Below are positions 16,593-24,708 of a DNA stretch of 24,708 nt, piece after piece. Each line of letters starts with the position of its first letter. The first letter of the stretch is position 1. Made by a program: the position numbers and the translations under genes. This DNA comes from JBEAOO01 sp041164825 (GTDB lineage: Bacteria; Pseudomonadota; Gammaproteobacteria; Burkholderiales; Burkholderiaceae_C): NCBI GenBank assembly GCA_041164825.1, contig JBEAOO010000028.1:1-24708 (forward strand), written 5' to 3'. A model generated the notes under the pieces. That model was not told the DNA's origin. It was given only the letters and a program-made list of their open reading frames with translations, and did no database searches.

Positions 16593-17723
16593 ATGCCGTC
16601 CACCGCCCTGCCGCTTGATCGGCCGCCCGCACCACGCGACTTCACGCTCAGCGACTTTGATTTCGCGCTCCCGCCCGAGCTGATCGCCCAGCAACCCGCC
16701 GCCGAGCGCAGCAGCTCTCGGCTGCTTGATGGCACCGGCAGCGGCGACCCGGTCGACCGCATCTTCCGCGAGCTGCCGGGCCTGCTCTCGCCCGGCGACC
16801 TGCTGGTGTTCAACGACACCCGCGTGGTCAAGGCGCGCTTGCTGGGCGCCAAAGACACTGGCGGCTCGGTCGAAGCCTTGATGGAGCGCGTGCTGCCCGG
16901 CCACGAGGTGCTGCTGCACCTGCGCGCCAGCAAATCGCCCAAGCCCGGCAGCCGCGTCACCTTCGTGAGCGGCGACGGCCAGCGCCGCTTCACCGCCGAG
17001 GTGCTGGGCCGCGCCGGCCCCGAGAATGCGCTGTTCCACCTGCGTTTTCCGTCGGAGCCCTTTGCGCTGCTGGAGGCCCACGGCCACGTGCCGCTGCCGC
17101 CCTACATCAGCCACGCCGACGATGCCGACGACGAGCGCCGCTACCAAACCGTGTTCGCCGCCAAGCCCGGTGCCGCCGCGGCGCCCACGGCCGCGCTGCA
17201 CTTTGACCAAGCGCTGCTCGACGCACTGCAAGCGCGCGGCGTCAACCGCGCCAGCGTCACCCTGCACGTGGGCGCAGGCACCTTTCAGCCCGTGCGCAGC
17301 GAATCCCTGGCCGAGCACCGCATGCACAGCGAGTGGTTCGATGTGCCGCAGAGCACGATAGACGCCATTGCCGCCACCCGCGCCGCCGGCGGGCGTGTGG
17401 TCAGCGTCGGCACCACCACGCTGCGCGCGCTCGAATCGGCCGCCCGCGGCGGCACGCTGCTGGCCGGCAGCCGCGACACCGACATCTTCATTACCCCGGG
17501 CTTCGAGTTCCAGGTGGTCGACCGCCTGATCACCAACTTCCACCTGCCCAAGAGCACCTTGCTGATGCTGGTCAGTGCGCTGGCCGGCTACGCGCCCATG
17601 ATGGCGCTGTACCGCCACGCCATCGCCCACGGCTACCGCTTCTTCAGCTATGGCGACGCGATGCTGATCGACCGGATGCGACTCGGCGCCACCGCAGCCG
17701 CAGCGCCGGAATTCCCAGTTTGA
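16593..17723 (+). CDS. queA: S-adenosylmethionine:tRNA ribosyltransferase-isomerase
   Basis: QueA moves the ribosyl part of S-adenosylmethionine onto preQ1 in tRNA, making epoxyqueuosine, the step after Tgt. The 376-residue protein shows the family blocks DFDFALPPELIAQ (21-33), VFNDTRVVKARL (72-83), the LHVGAGTFQPV region and the C-terminal NFHLPKSTLLMLVSAL. The ATG at 16593 leaves about 15 residues before the first conserved block and has no strong ribosome-binding site. tgt lies 2.5 kb downstream on the same strand, separated by a histidine kinase gene. Length and motifs are normal. Confidence 0.95.
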   Translation: MPSTALPLDRPPAPRDFTLSDFDFALPPELIAQQPAAERSSSRLLDGTGSGDPVDRIFRELPGLLSPGDLLVFNDTRVVKARLLGAKDTGGSVEALMERVLPGHEVLLHLRASKSPKPGSRVTFVSGDGQRRFTAEVLGRAGPENALFHLRFPSEPFALLEAHGHVPLPPYISHADDADDERRYQTVFAAKPGAAAAPTAALHFDQALLDALQARGVNRASVTLHVGAGTFQPVRSESLAEHRMHSEWFDVPQSTIDAIAATRAAGGRVVSVGTTTLRALESAARGGTLLAGSRDTDIFITPGFEFQVVDRLITNFHLPKSTLLMLVSALAGYAPMMALYRHAIAHGYRFFSYGDAMLIDRMRLGATAAAAPEFPV

Positions 17724-17826
17724 GCCGGGGTTGGCGCACCAAAATCACCACGCCAACGCCAAACAGGTGCACGATCGCGGTCCTGAGGCCCGCGCACTCT
17801 CACGCCGGCCCCGGCCCCCACCGACG

Positions 17827-20202
<2,376 letters not shown>

Positions 20203-20208
20203 GACAAT
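20203..20208 (+). promoter_or_regulatory. Possible -10 element placing tgt on a leaderless message
   Basis: GACAAT lies seven bases before the tgt ATG, where a -10 would start transcription at or next to the start codon. There is no ribosome-binding site. No convincing -35 is seen in the kinase 3' end. Confidence 0.3.
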
Positions 20209-20215
20209 CGCGCGC

Positions 20216-21433
20216 ATGACCGCGTCTGTTGCAGCCCCCACCGCCACCCCGTCCCCCATCGCCCCGCCCGCTGGCGGCTTGGCCTTTGAGGTGCACCGCA
20301 CCGAAGGCCACGCCCGCCGCGGCACGCTCACGCTCAACCACGGCGTGGTGCAAACGCCCATCTTCATGCCCGTGGGCACCTACGGCACCGTCAAGGGCAC
20401 GCTGCCGCGCTCGCTGCACGACATGAACGCGCAGATCATTCTGGGCAACACCTTCCACCTCTGGATGCGCCCGGGCCTGGACGTGATGGCGAGCTTTGGC
20501 GGCCTGCACGGCTTCGAGCGCTGGGACAAACCCATCCTCACCGACAGCGGCGGCTTCCAGGTCTGGAGCCTGGGCGAGATGCGCAAGATCAGCGAAGAGG
20601 GCGTCAAGTTCTCGTCGCCCGTGAACGGCGACAAGCTCTTCCTCACGCCCGAGGTCAGCATGCAGATCCAGACCGTGCTGAACAGCGACATCGTGATGCA
20701 GTTCGACGAGTGCACGCCCTACGAAACCAAGGGCCACATCACCACCGAGCGCGAAGCCCGCACCTCGATGGAGCTGAGCCTGCGCTGGGCCCAGCGCTCG
20801 AAAGACGAGTTCGCCAAGCTCAACAACCCGAACGCGCTGTTTGGCATCGTGCAGGGCGGCATGTTCGAGTCGCTGCGCGAGGAGTCACTCAACAAGCTGG
20901 TGGCGCTGGATTTGCCCGGCTACGCCATCGGCGGCGTCAGCGTGGGTGAACCCAAAGACCTGATGCTGCAGATCATGGCCCACACGCCGCACAAGCTGCC
21001 GGCCCACAAACCGCGCTACCTGATGGGCGTGGGCACACCCGAAGACCTGGTGGCTGGCGTGGCCTGCGGGGTCGACATGTTCGACTGCGTGATGCCCACC
21101 CGCAATGCGCGCAACGGCCACATGTTCACCCGCTTCGGCGACCTGAAGATCCGCAACGCCCGCCACAAGAGCGACCACCGCCCGATCGACGAAACCTGCG
21201 GCTGTTATGCCTGCAAGGGCGACGGCGGTTCCTCGAAAAATGCGGGCGGTTTCAGCCGCGCCTACCTGCACCACCTCGACCGCTGCGGTGAGATGCTCGG
21301 CCCCATGCTCGCCACCATCCACAACCTGCACTACTACCTGAACCTGATGCAGGAAGTGCGCGACGCGCTGGATGCCGGTCGCTTCGACGCCTTCCGCGCC
21401 CAATTTGCCGCTGACCGCGCCCGCGGCGTTTAG
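20216..21433 (+). CDS. tgt: tRNA-guanine transglycosylase
   Basis: Tgt exchanges guanine 34 for preQ1 in tRNAs with GUN anticodons, the first tRNA-bound step of queuosine synthesis. The 405-residue protein has the catalytic D110 in TDSGGFQ and the nucleophile D290 in MFDCVMPTRNARNG. Zinc ligands are C328, C330 and C333 (CGCYAC), with H369 in TIHN. Between C333 and SRAYLHHL there are 13 residues, where E. coli Tgt has three, so a Gly/Ser/Lys insertion of about 10 residues sits beside the zinc site. The N-terminus has an Ala/Pro-rich extension of about 20 residues. It starts 13 bases after the kinase stop with no ribosome-binding site. Confidence 0.95.
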   Translation: MTASVAAPTATPSPIAPPAGGLAFEVHRTEGHARRGTLTLNHGVVQTPIFMPVGTYGTVKGTLPRSLHDMNAQIILGNTFHLWMRPGLDVMASFGGLHGFERWDKPILTDSGGFQVWSLGEMRKISEEGVKFSSPVNGDKLFLTPEVSMQIQTVLNSDIVMQFDECTPYETKGHITTEREARTSMELSLRWAQRSKDEFAKLNNPNALFGIVQGGMFESLREESLNKLVALDLPGYAIGGVSVGEPKDLMLQIMAHTPHKLPAHKPRYLMGVGTPEDLVAGVACGVDMFDCVMPTRNARNGHMFTRFGDLKIRNARHKSDHRPIDETCGCYACKGDGGSSKNAGGFSRAYLHHLDRCGEMLGPMLATIHNLHYYLNLMQEVRDALDAGRFDAFRAQFAADRARGV

Positions 21434-21468
21434 CGCCTCCACACCTCATTTCCCCCCATCCCGCGCCC

Positions 21469-21510
21469 TGCCGCGGCCTGCTGTGTGATCTCACAGCACC
21501 GGCCGCCGCA
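21469..21510. terminator. Long hairpin between tgt and the SNF2-like gene
   Basis: TGCTGTG (21479-21485) pairs with CACAGCA (21492-21498) over TGATCT. After a CC bulge the stem continues GCGGCC (21473-21478) with GGCCGC (21501-21506), then past a C-C mismatch TGC with GCA. This gives about 16 pairs. It lies 35 bases past the tgt stop and 33 bases before the next start. No U-tract follows, so it may be a terminator or part of the leader of the next gene. Confidence 0.55.
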
Positions 21511-21543
21511 CGGTGCCCACCCCTTCTCCGAACCCCACACCCC

Positions 21544-23769
21544 ATGGCCACTTCCACCCGGCGCAGCAAGGCTGCGCCCACCGCGGCCGACTCGGCCACC
21601 GAGATCCCCGTCGCGCTGCCCGCTGTCGCGAAAGCCCCTGCCGCCAAGAAGCGCCCGACGCGAACGGCCAAGCCGGCCGCCACCGAGGCCAGCGCACCGG
21701 CACCGGCCACACGCGCACTGCGCCCAGCCAAGGCCAAGGCGCCCGCACCGGTGGATGCCACGGTGGCGCCGACCGCCGACGCGCCAACGCCCGTCAGCGC
21801 CCGGGCCAAGCCAGCGGCCTCGGCCCCGGCCAATGTCAAGGCCAAGGCCAAAACCCAGTCCAAAGCGAAGCCCGCCGCTCAGCCGGCCCCGAGCGAGCCC
21901 GCACCCGCGGCGTCGGCACGCCCACCGCGCAGCCGCAAGCCCGCCCCGACGCGCCCAGCCGAGGCCGACATCACGGCCGCCGTGACCCAGGCCGCTGATG
22001 CCGCTGTTGTGGTTGCCGCAGAGCCCGAGGTGAGCGAGGCGCCCGACCTGCGGTACACCGCGCCCGTGGTCGCGAACGAACCCACCGGGGGCGCCGCCGA
22101 AGCCGTGGCCAGCGCCCCAGCTGCCGCCGAGCCCGTGGCCGAACCCGTGATCGACACCCGCCCCGTCCACAGCCGCATCTCGCTGCTCGACGGCCTGCGC
22201 CGCCGCCTGCAATGGCAAGCCGGCAGCGGCTGCCCCACCGCCCTGAGCGACGCCGCCACCGCCCTGCAAGACCGCAGCGATGGCCGCCTGCGCATCAGCG
22301 ACGCGGCGCAGCTGCAGCCTCTGCTGGCCCTGGCCGCCCGCCTGGGCCACACGCTGCAGGTCGATGCCGCCGTGTGGCAACACCTGGCCGCGCTGAGCGA
22401 TTTGCACCTGCGCGTGGCCCACCTCGAAGCCCAGCACCCGCAAGGCCTCGACGCCTGGGCGCAAACCGCCGCGGAGCAACCCGAAGCCTGGCGCCGCTGC
22501 CAGCTCGAAGGCGCGCTGTTTGCCGCCTGCGTGGGCGCCTGCGTGCTGGCCGACGAGCCCGCGCTGCAACCCGAGCGCCAACTGGCCTTGGCGTGGCAAC
22601 TGGTGCAACAGCACTTCGGCGCCGCCAGCCTGGCCGTGCTCGCCCCGCGCAGCGCCTGGCCACAGTGGCAAGCCGCGCTGGCCGAGCTCGGCACGGCCGC
22701 GGCCGACGTGCGCTGGCTCGATGCCGGCGCCCCGGCCGCCTTGGCGGCTGAAGCCGCCCCCGAGGTGCTGATCGCCGACCAGCGCAGCAGCGGCGCGCGC
22801 GAGCTGCCCGCGCTGCAAGCCGGCGCCACCTGGCTCTGGGTGCTCGCCGCGCCCGACCTGCTGACCCGCCAACCGCTGGCCGCGCAAGACCTGCTCACGC
22901 AAGTCGACCGCCTGCGCCAAGGCGCCATCGCCGACTGGCTCAACGATGGCGACACCCGCGCGCTGGCTCCGCTGCTGATGTCGCGCCGCATGGAAGACGT
23001 GGCCGAGCAGTGGCCCGCCTGGGCACACCAGACGCGCGACTGCGCACTCACCGCCGCCCAAACCGATGCCCACGCCGCGGGCATGCAAGCGCTGCAACAG
23101 CGCCTGGCCCGCTGGCAGCGCAGCGGTTTTGTCTCCGATGCCGACCAGCTCGCGCTGCAAACCCAGGTGAACGCCCTGCTGAGCCTGGGCCAAGCCGCCG
23201 CCGCCGAGGCCCTGCCCGCGCTGCTGCGCGACGCCCTCGCCAGCGGCGCCGAACGCGTGATCGTGTTCGGCAGCGACGCCAACACGCTCACCGCACTCGA
23301 AGCCCCGCTGCAAGCCTTCGGCCTGCCCGTGAGCGCCCTGCCCGGCGCGGCCTCGCCCCGCTTGGCCGATGCCGCCGCGCGCGCCTTCCGCGACGCCACC
23401 ACCCCGCAGGTGCTGCTGGTGGCCGATGGCACGCCCGGCGCCGAGCCGCGCATCGGCGTGCACGAGCTGCGCCCGCTGGTGATCCACCTCGACCGCCCCT
23501 GGTCGGCCGCCACCCTGGCGCGCCGCCTCAGCCGCGTGCGCGCAGGCCGCGCCCAGCGTGAACTGCCGGTGTGGCAGCTGCTCGCCCCGGGCAGCTTGGC
23601 CGCGCAGCGCCATGCGCTGGAGGTCGACACGGCCCCCGACGCCGACGACACCCGCATCGGCGACACGCCCCAATGGTTGCGCGGCCCAGCGTTGCAGGCG
23701 TGGTTGCAAGCGCTGCTCTTGTGCACGGCCGATGCGCCAGCAGCAGGCCACGCAAGCACCACGGCCTGA
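21544..23769 (+). CDS. SNF2-like pseudo-helicase with histone-H1-like N-terminal tail
   Basis: This 741-residue protein has two parts. Residues 1-205 are Ala/Pro/Lys-rich with KAKAK-type repeats, like bacterial histone-H1-like tails that coat DNA. From about 318 on, blocks follow the SNF2 motor in order: QLEGALF (320-326), VLADEPALQPERQ (334-346) where SNF2 has LADDMGLGKTLQ, VLAPRSAWPQW (365-375), VLIADQ (408-413) for the DEAH box, LLTRQP (439-444) for LTGTP, MSRRMEDV (479-486), RVIVFGS (571-577), VIHLDRPWS (646-654) and RRLSRVRAG (660-668). The Walker A Lys/Thr, the Walker B DE pair and the Gly-rich motif V are lost, so ATP hydrolysis is unlikely. No ribosome-binding site is obvious before the ATG. 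The alignment was made by eye from memory of SNF2 proteins; the role (DNA-bound scaffold or regulator) is a guess. Confidence 0.7.
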   Translation: MATSTRRSKAAPTAADSATEIPVALPAVAKAPAAKKRPTRTAKPAATEASAPAPATRALRPAKAKAPAPVDATVAPTADAPTPVSARAKPAASAPANVKAKAKTQSKAKPAAQPAPSEPAPAASARPPRSRKPAPTRPAEADITAAVTQAADAAVVVAAEPEVSEAPDLRYTAPVVANEPTGGAAEAVASAPAAAEPVAEPVIDTRPVHSRISLLDGLRRRLQWQAGSGCPTALSDAATALQDRSDGRLRISDAAQLQPLLALAARLGHTLQVDAAVWQHLAALSDLHLRVAHLEAQHPQGLDAWAQTAAEQPEAWRRCQLEGALFAACVGACVLADEPALQPERQLALAWQLVQQHFGAASLAVLAPRSAWPQWQAALAELGTAAADVRWLDAGAPAALAAEAAPEVLIADQRSSGARELPALQAGATWLWVLAAPDLLTRQPLAAQDLLTQVDRLRQGAIADWLNDGDTRALAPLLMSRRMEDVAEQWPAWAHQTRDCALTAAQTDAHAAGMQALQQRLARWQRSGFVSDADQLALQTQVNALLSLGQAAAAEALPALLRDALASGAERVIVFGSDANTLTALEAPLQAFGLPVSALPGAASPRLADAAARAFRDATTPQVLLVADGTPGAEPRIGVHELRPLVIHLDRPWSAATLARRLSRVRAGRAQRELPVWQLLAPGSLAAQRHALEVDTAPDADDTRIGDTPQWLRGPALQAWLQALLLCTADAPAAGHASTTA

Positions 23770-23837
23770 GCCCCAGAGAGCAACCGCGCCACGGCCACCC
23801 CGCGACCTGACGCCACATCACCCCCCCGCACGCTCTC

Positions 23838-24332
23838 ATGCCCGGCCCCTCCCTCCTCTGGCGCCTGCTGCGCCCGCTCTGGCAGTGGCCACTCGCGCTG
23901 CTGATCCTGTTCGAGGAATGGGGCTGGGAGCCGCTGCAACGGCTGCTGGCGCGCATCGGCCAGTGGCCCGGTTTTCGCTGGATCGAGCGGCGCGTCAGCA
24001 CACTGCCGCCCTATGCCGCGCTGGCGCTGTTCCTGCTGCCCACACTGGCCCTGCTGCCCGTGAAGCTCGGCGCGCTGTGGCTCATCGGTCATGGCCACAA
24101 ACTCGAAGGCGCCTTGGTGATCCTCACCGCCAAGGTCGTGGGCACCGCCATCGTGGCTCGGCTGTTCACGCTCACCCAACCGGCGCTGATGCAATTGGCC
24201 TGGTTTGCGCATTGGCATGGGCGCTGGGTGGCTTGGAAAGATGCGCTGCTGGGGCGGGTGAGGGCGTCGGGGGCTTGGCGGGCGGCGCGGGCGCTGAAGG
24301 CTCATCTGCGGAGGCTTTGGCGTCGGGGTTGA
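23838..24332 (+). CDS. Small inner-membrane protein of unknown function
   Basis: This 164-residue protein has a first hydrophobic segment at about 14-26, a long one at 58-83 and another at 90-110, then a basic, Arg-rich tail (from about 135) that should face the cytoplasm. Tryptophan is common at the membrane borders. It carries no catalytic or transporter motif that I recognise. It starts 68 bases after the SNF2-like gene on the same strand, without a clear ribosome-binding site, so co-transcription is possible. Its clean helix layout supports a real gene. Confidence 0.72.
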   Translation: MPGPSLLWRLLRPLWQWPLALLILFEEWGWEPLQRLLARIGQWPGFRWIERRVSTLPPYAALALFLLPTLALLPVKLGALWLIGHGHKLEGALVILTAKVVGTAIVARLFTLTQPALMQLAWFAHWHGRWVAWKDALLGRVRASGAWRAARALKAHLRRLWRRG

Positions 24333-24333
24333 G

Positions 24334-24354
24334 TTGGTTTGGTTTGGTTTGGTT
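24334..24354. repeat. TTTGG microsatellite
   Basis: TTGG is followed by three TTTGG units immediately after the stop of the membrane-protein gene. It is a T-rich tract and might help end transcription, but no stable stem precedes it. Confidence 0.7.
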
Positions 24355-24425
24355 CGGCGCTGCGCGCGGCTGGGTCTGGTTGCCGTTCGTGGCAGCGCGC
24401 CGGGTTCCGCCCCGGCGGGCGGGTA

Positions 24426-24454
24426 ACTTTCATTTGCGGGGCCCAAATGAAAGT
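24426..24454. repeat. Perfect 11-bp inverted repeat, probable intergenic repeat core
   Basis: ACTTTCATTTG (24426-24436) and CAAATGAAAGT (24444-24454) are perfect arms around CGGGGCC. The base composition of the arms is much richer in A+T than the rest of the window. The form suits a dispersed palindromic repeat or a bidirectional hairpin. Confidence 0.65.
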
Positions 24455-24556
24455 CACCAAAGCAAAGGGCCTCAATACACATTTGACCGCGCATCTGCCT
24501 CGAGGGGCTCTGTTGATGGCGGCCAAGGCGGCTCGCCTCACCGCGCGTCCGTCTCC

Positions 24557-24705
24557 GGCTCGCTGGGCGAATGGCGGCCCTGTGGGCCGCTGGGCCTTCG
24601 GGGGCTCGGCCCTGTTTGCGTGGGGGGTTATCTGCCGCAGAAAGATCAGTCTTTGAGCCCCCAAGTTCGGTCCGCGCCGCTGGGCCGCCACCAGCCCAGC
24701 GAGCC
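24557..24705. repeat. Inverted and direct short repeats at the right edge
   Basis: GGCTCGCTGGGC (24557-24568) recurs inverted as GCCCAGCGAGCC (24694-24705). GCCGCTGGGCC occurs directly at 24586-24596 and 24676-24686. The pattern suggests a dispersed repeat unit whose right end may lie beyond the window. Confidence 0.5.
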
Positions 24706-24708
24706 GTC

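Larger units (their letters stand above)
24333..24708. other. Non-coding repeat-rich right end
   Basis: No gene is supported in these 376 bases. The region begins with a TTTGG microsatellite, then carries an 11-bp inverted repeat and, further right, inverted and direct copies of short GC-rich words. The CATTTG/CAAATG hairpin followed by CACCAAAGCAAAGGGC recalls intergenic repeats seen many times in Burkholderiales genomes; that is from memory and not checked. The open frames here have the composition of repeat DNA rather than protein. Confidence 0.5.

Noticed and set aside
17731..17826. An N-terminal extension of the histidine kinase from the in-frame ATG at 17731
   Set aside because: The extra 32 residues are His/Pro/Arg-rich without protein-like features, and membrane topology is complete from 17827.
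21430..24494. Very long open frames on the minus strand opposite the SNF2-like and membrane-protein genes (773 and 871 codons)
   Set aside because: They mirror the plus-strand genes in GC-rich DNA. They are dominated by Ala/Gly/Arg/Ser runs, with no recognisable domain, and contradict the motif-bearing plus-strand frame.
24339..24656. A 105-codon plus-strand open frame in the right-end repeat region
   Set aside because: It runs through the microsatellite and palindromes, has no ribosome-binding site, and has the composition of repeat DNA.

Overview
The window is GC-rich (roughly two thirds G+C by eye), densely coded chromosomal DNA from a betaproteobacterium, most likely order Burkholderiales (Comamonadaceae or the Rubrivivax/Leptothrix group). 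The assignment is an inference from protein flavour, from the neighbourhood of recG, oxyR, ubiA, queA and tgt, and from ACAAT-like elements just upstream of several starts. No rRNA, tRNA, CRISPR array, transposase or phage gene was seen.

Layout. (1) 1-1800, plus strand: tail of an unidentified gene, a 338-base spacer with short repeats and a palindrome, then a Glu/Leu/Phe/Val-type dehydrogenase (gdhA) followed by two strong hairpins. (2) 1813-6339, minus strand: a membrane diguanylate cyclase, ubiA, prfC, and a Phd/VapC-type toxin-antitoxin pair with a tandem 12-bp repeat upstream. (3) 6483-8018, plus strand: a PaiB-type FMN-binding protein and two overlapping genes for small membrane proteins that are paralogues. 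(4) 8106-15447, minus strand: a DJ-1/PfpI protein, a nitrobindin-like beta-barrel protein, a 48-residue small protein, oxyR, a YciH/SUI1 protein, a large lipoprotein of unknown role, and recG. (5) 15719-24332, plus strand: a possible 42-residue secreted peptide, a structured leader and a small c-type cytochrome, queA, a hybrid histidine kinase, tgt, a 741-residue protein that looks like a catalytically dead SNF2-type helicase with a histone-H1-like tail, and a membrane protein. (6) 24333-24708: non-coding, rich in short direct and inverted repeats.

How the genes fit together. queA and tgt both serve queuosine modification of tRNA, with a sensor kinase gene lying between them. OxyR (both redox cysteines present), the DJ-1 protein and the haem-barrel-like protein share a strand and could belong to redox stress handling, but that grouping is inference. 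PrfC and YciH act in translation, RecG in replication-fork repair, UbiA in ubiquinone synthesis.

The best candidate for something undescribed is the gene at 21544-23769. Its order of conserved blocks follows a SNF2 ATPase from the motif I region to motif VI, but the Walker A lysine and threonine, the DE of the Walker B box and the glycine-rich motif V are all replaced. It carries an Ala/Pro/Lys-rich tail of about 200 residues. This suggests a DNA-binding pseudo-helicase rather than a motor. Secondary items are the structured leader before the cytochrome gene, the tandem membrane-protein paralogues, the well-initiated 48-residue protein next to oxyR, and a 10-residue insertion in the zinc site of Tgt.
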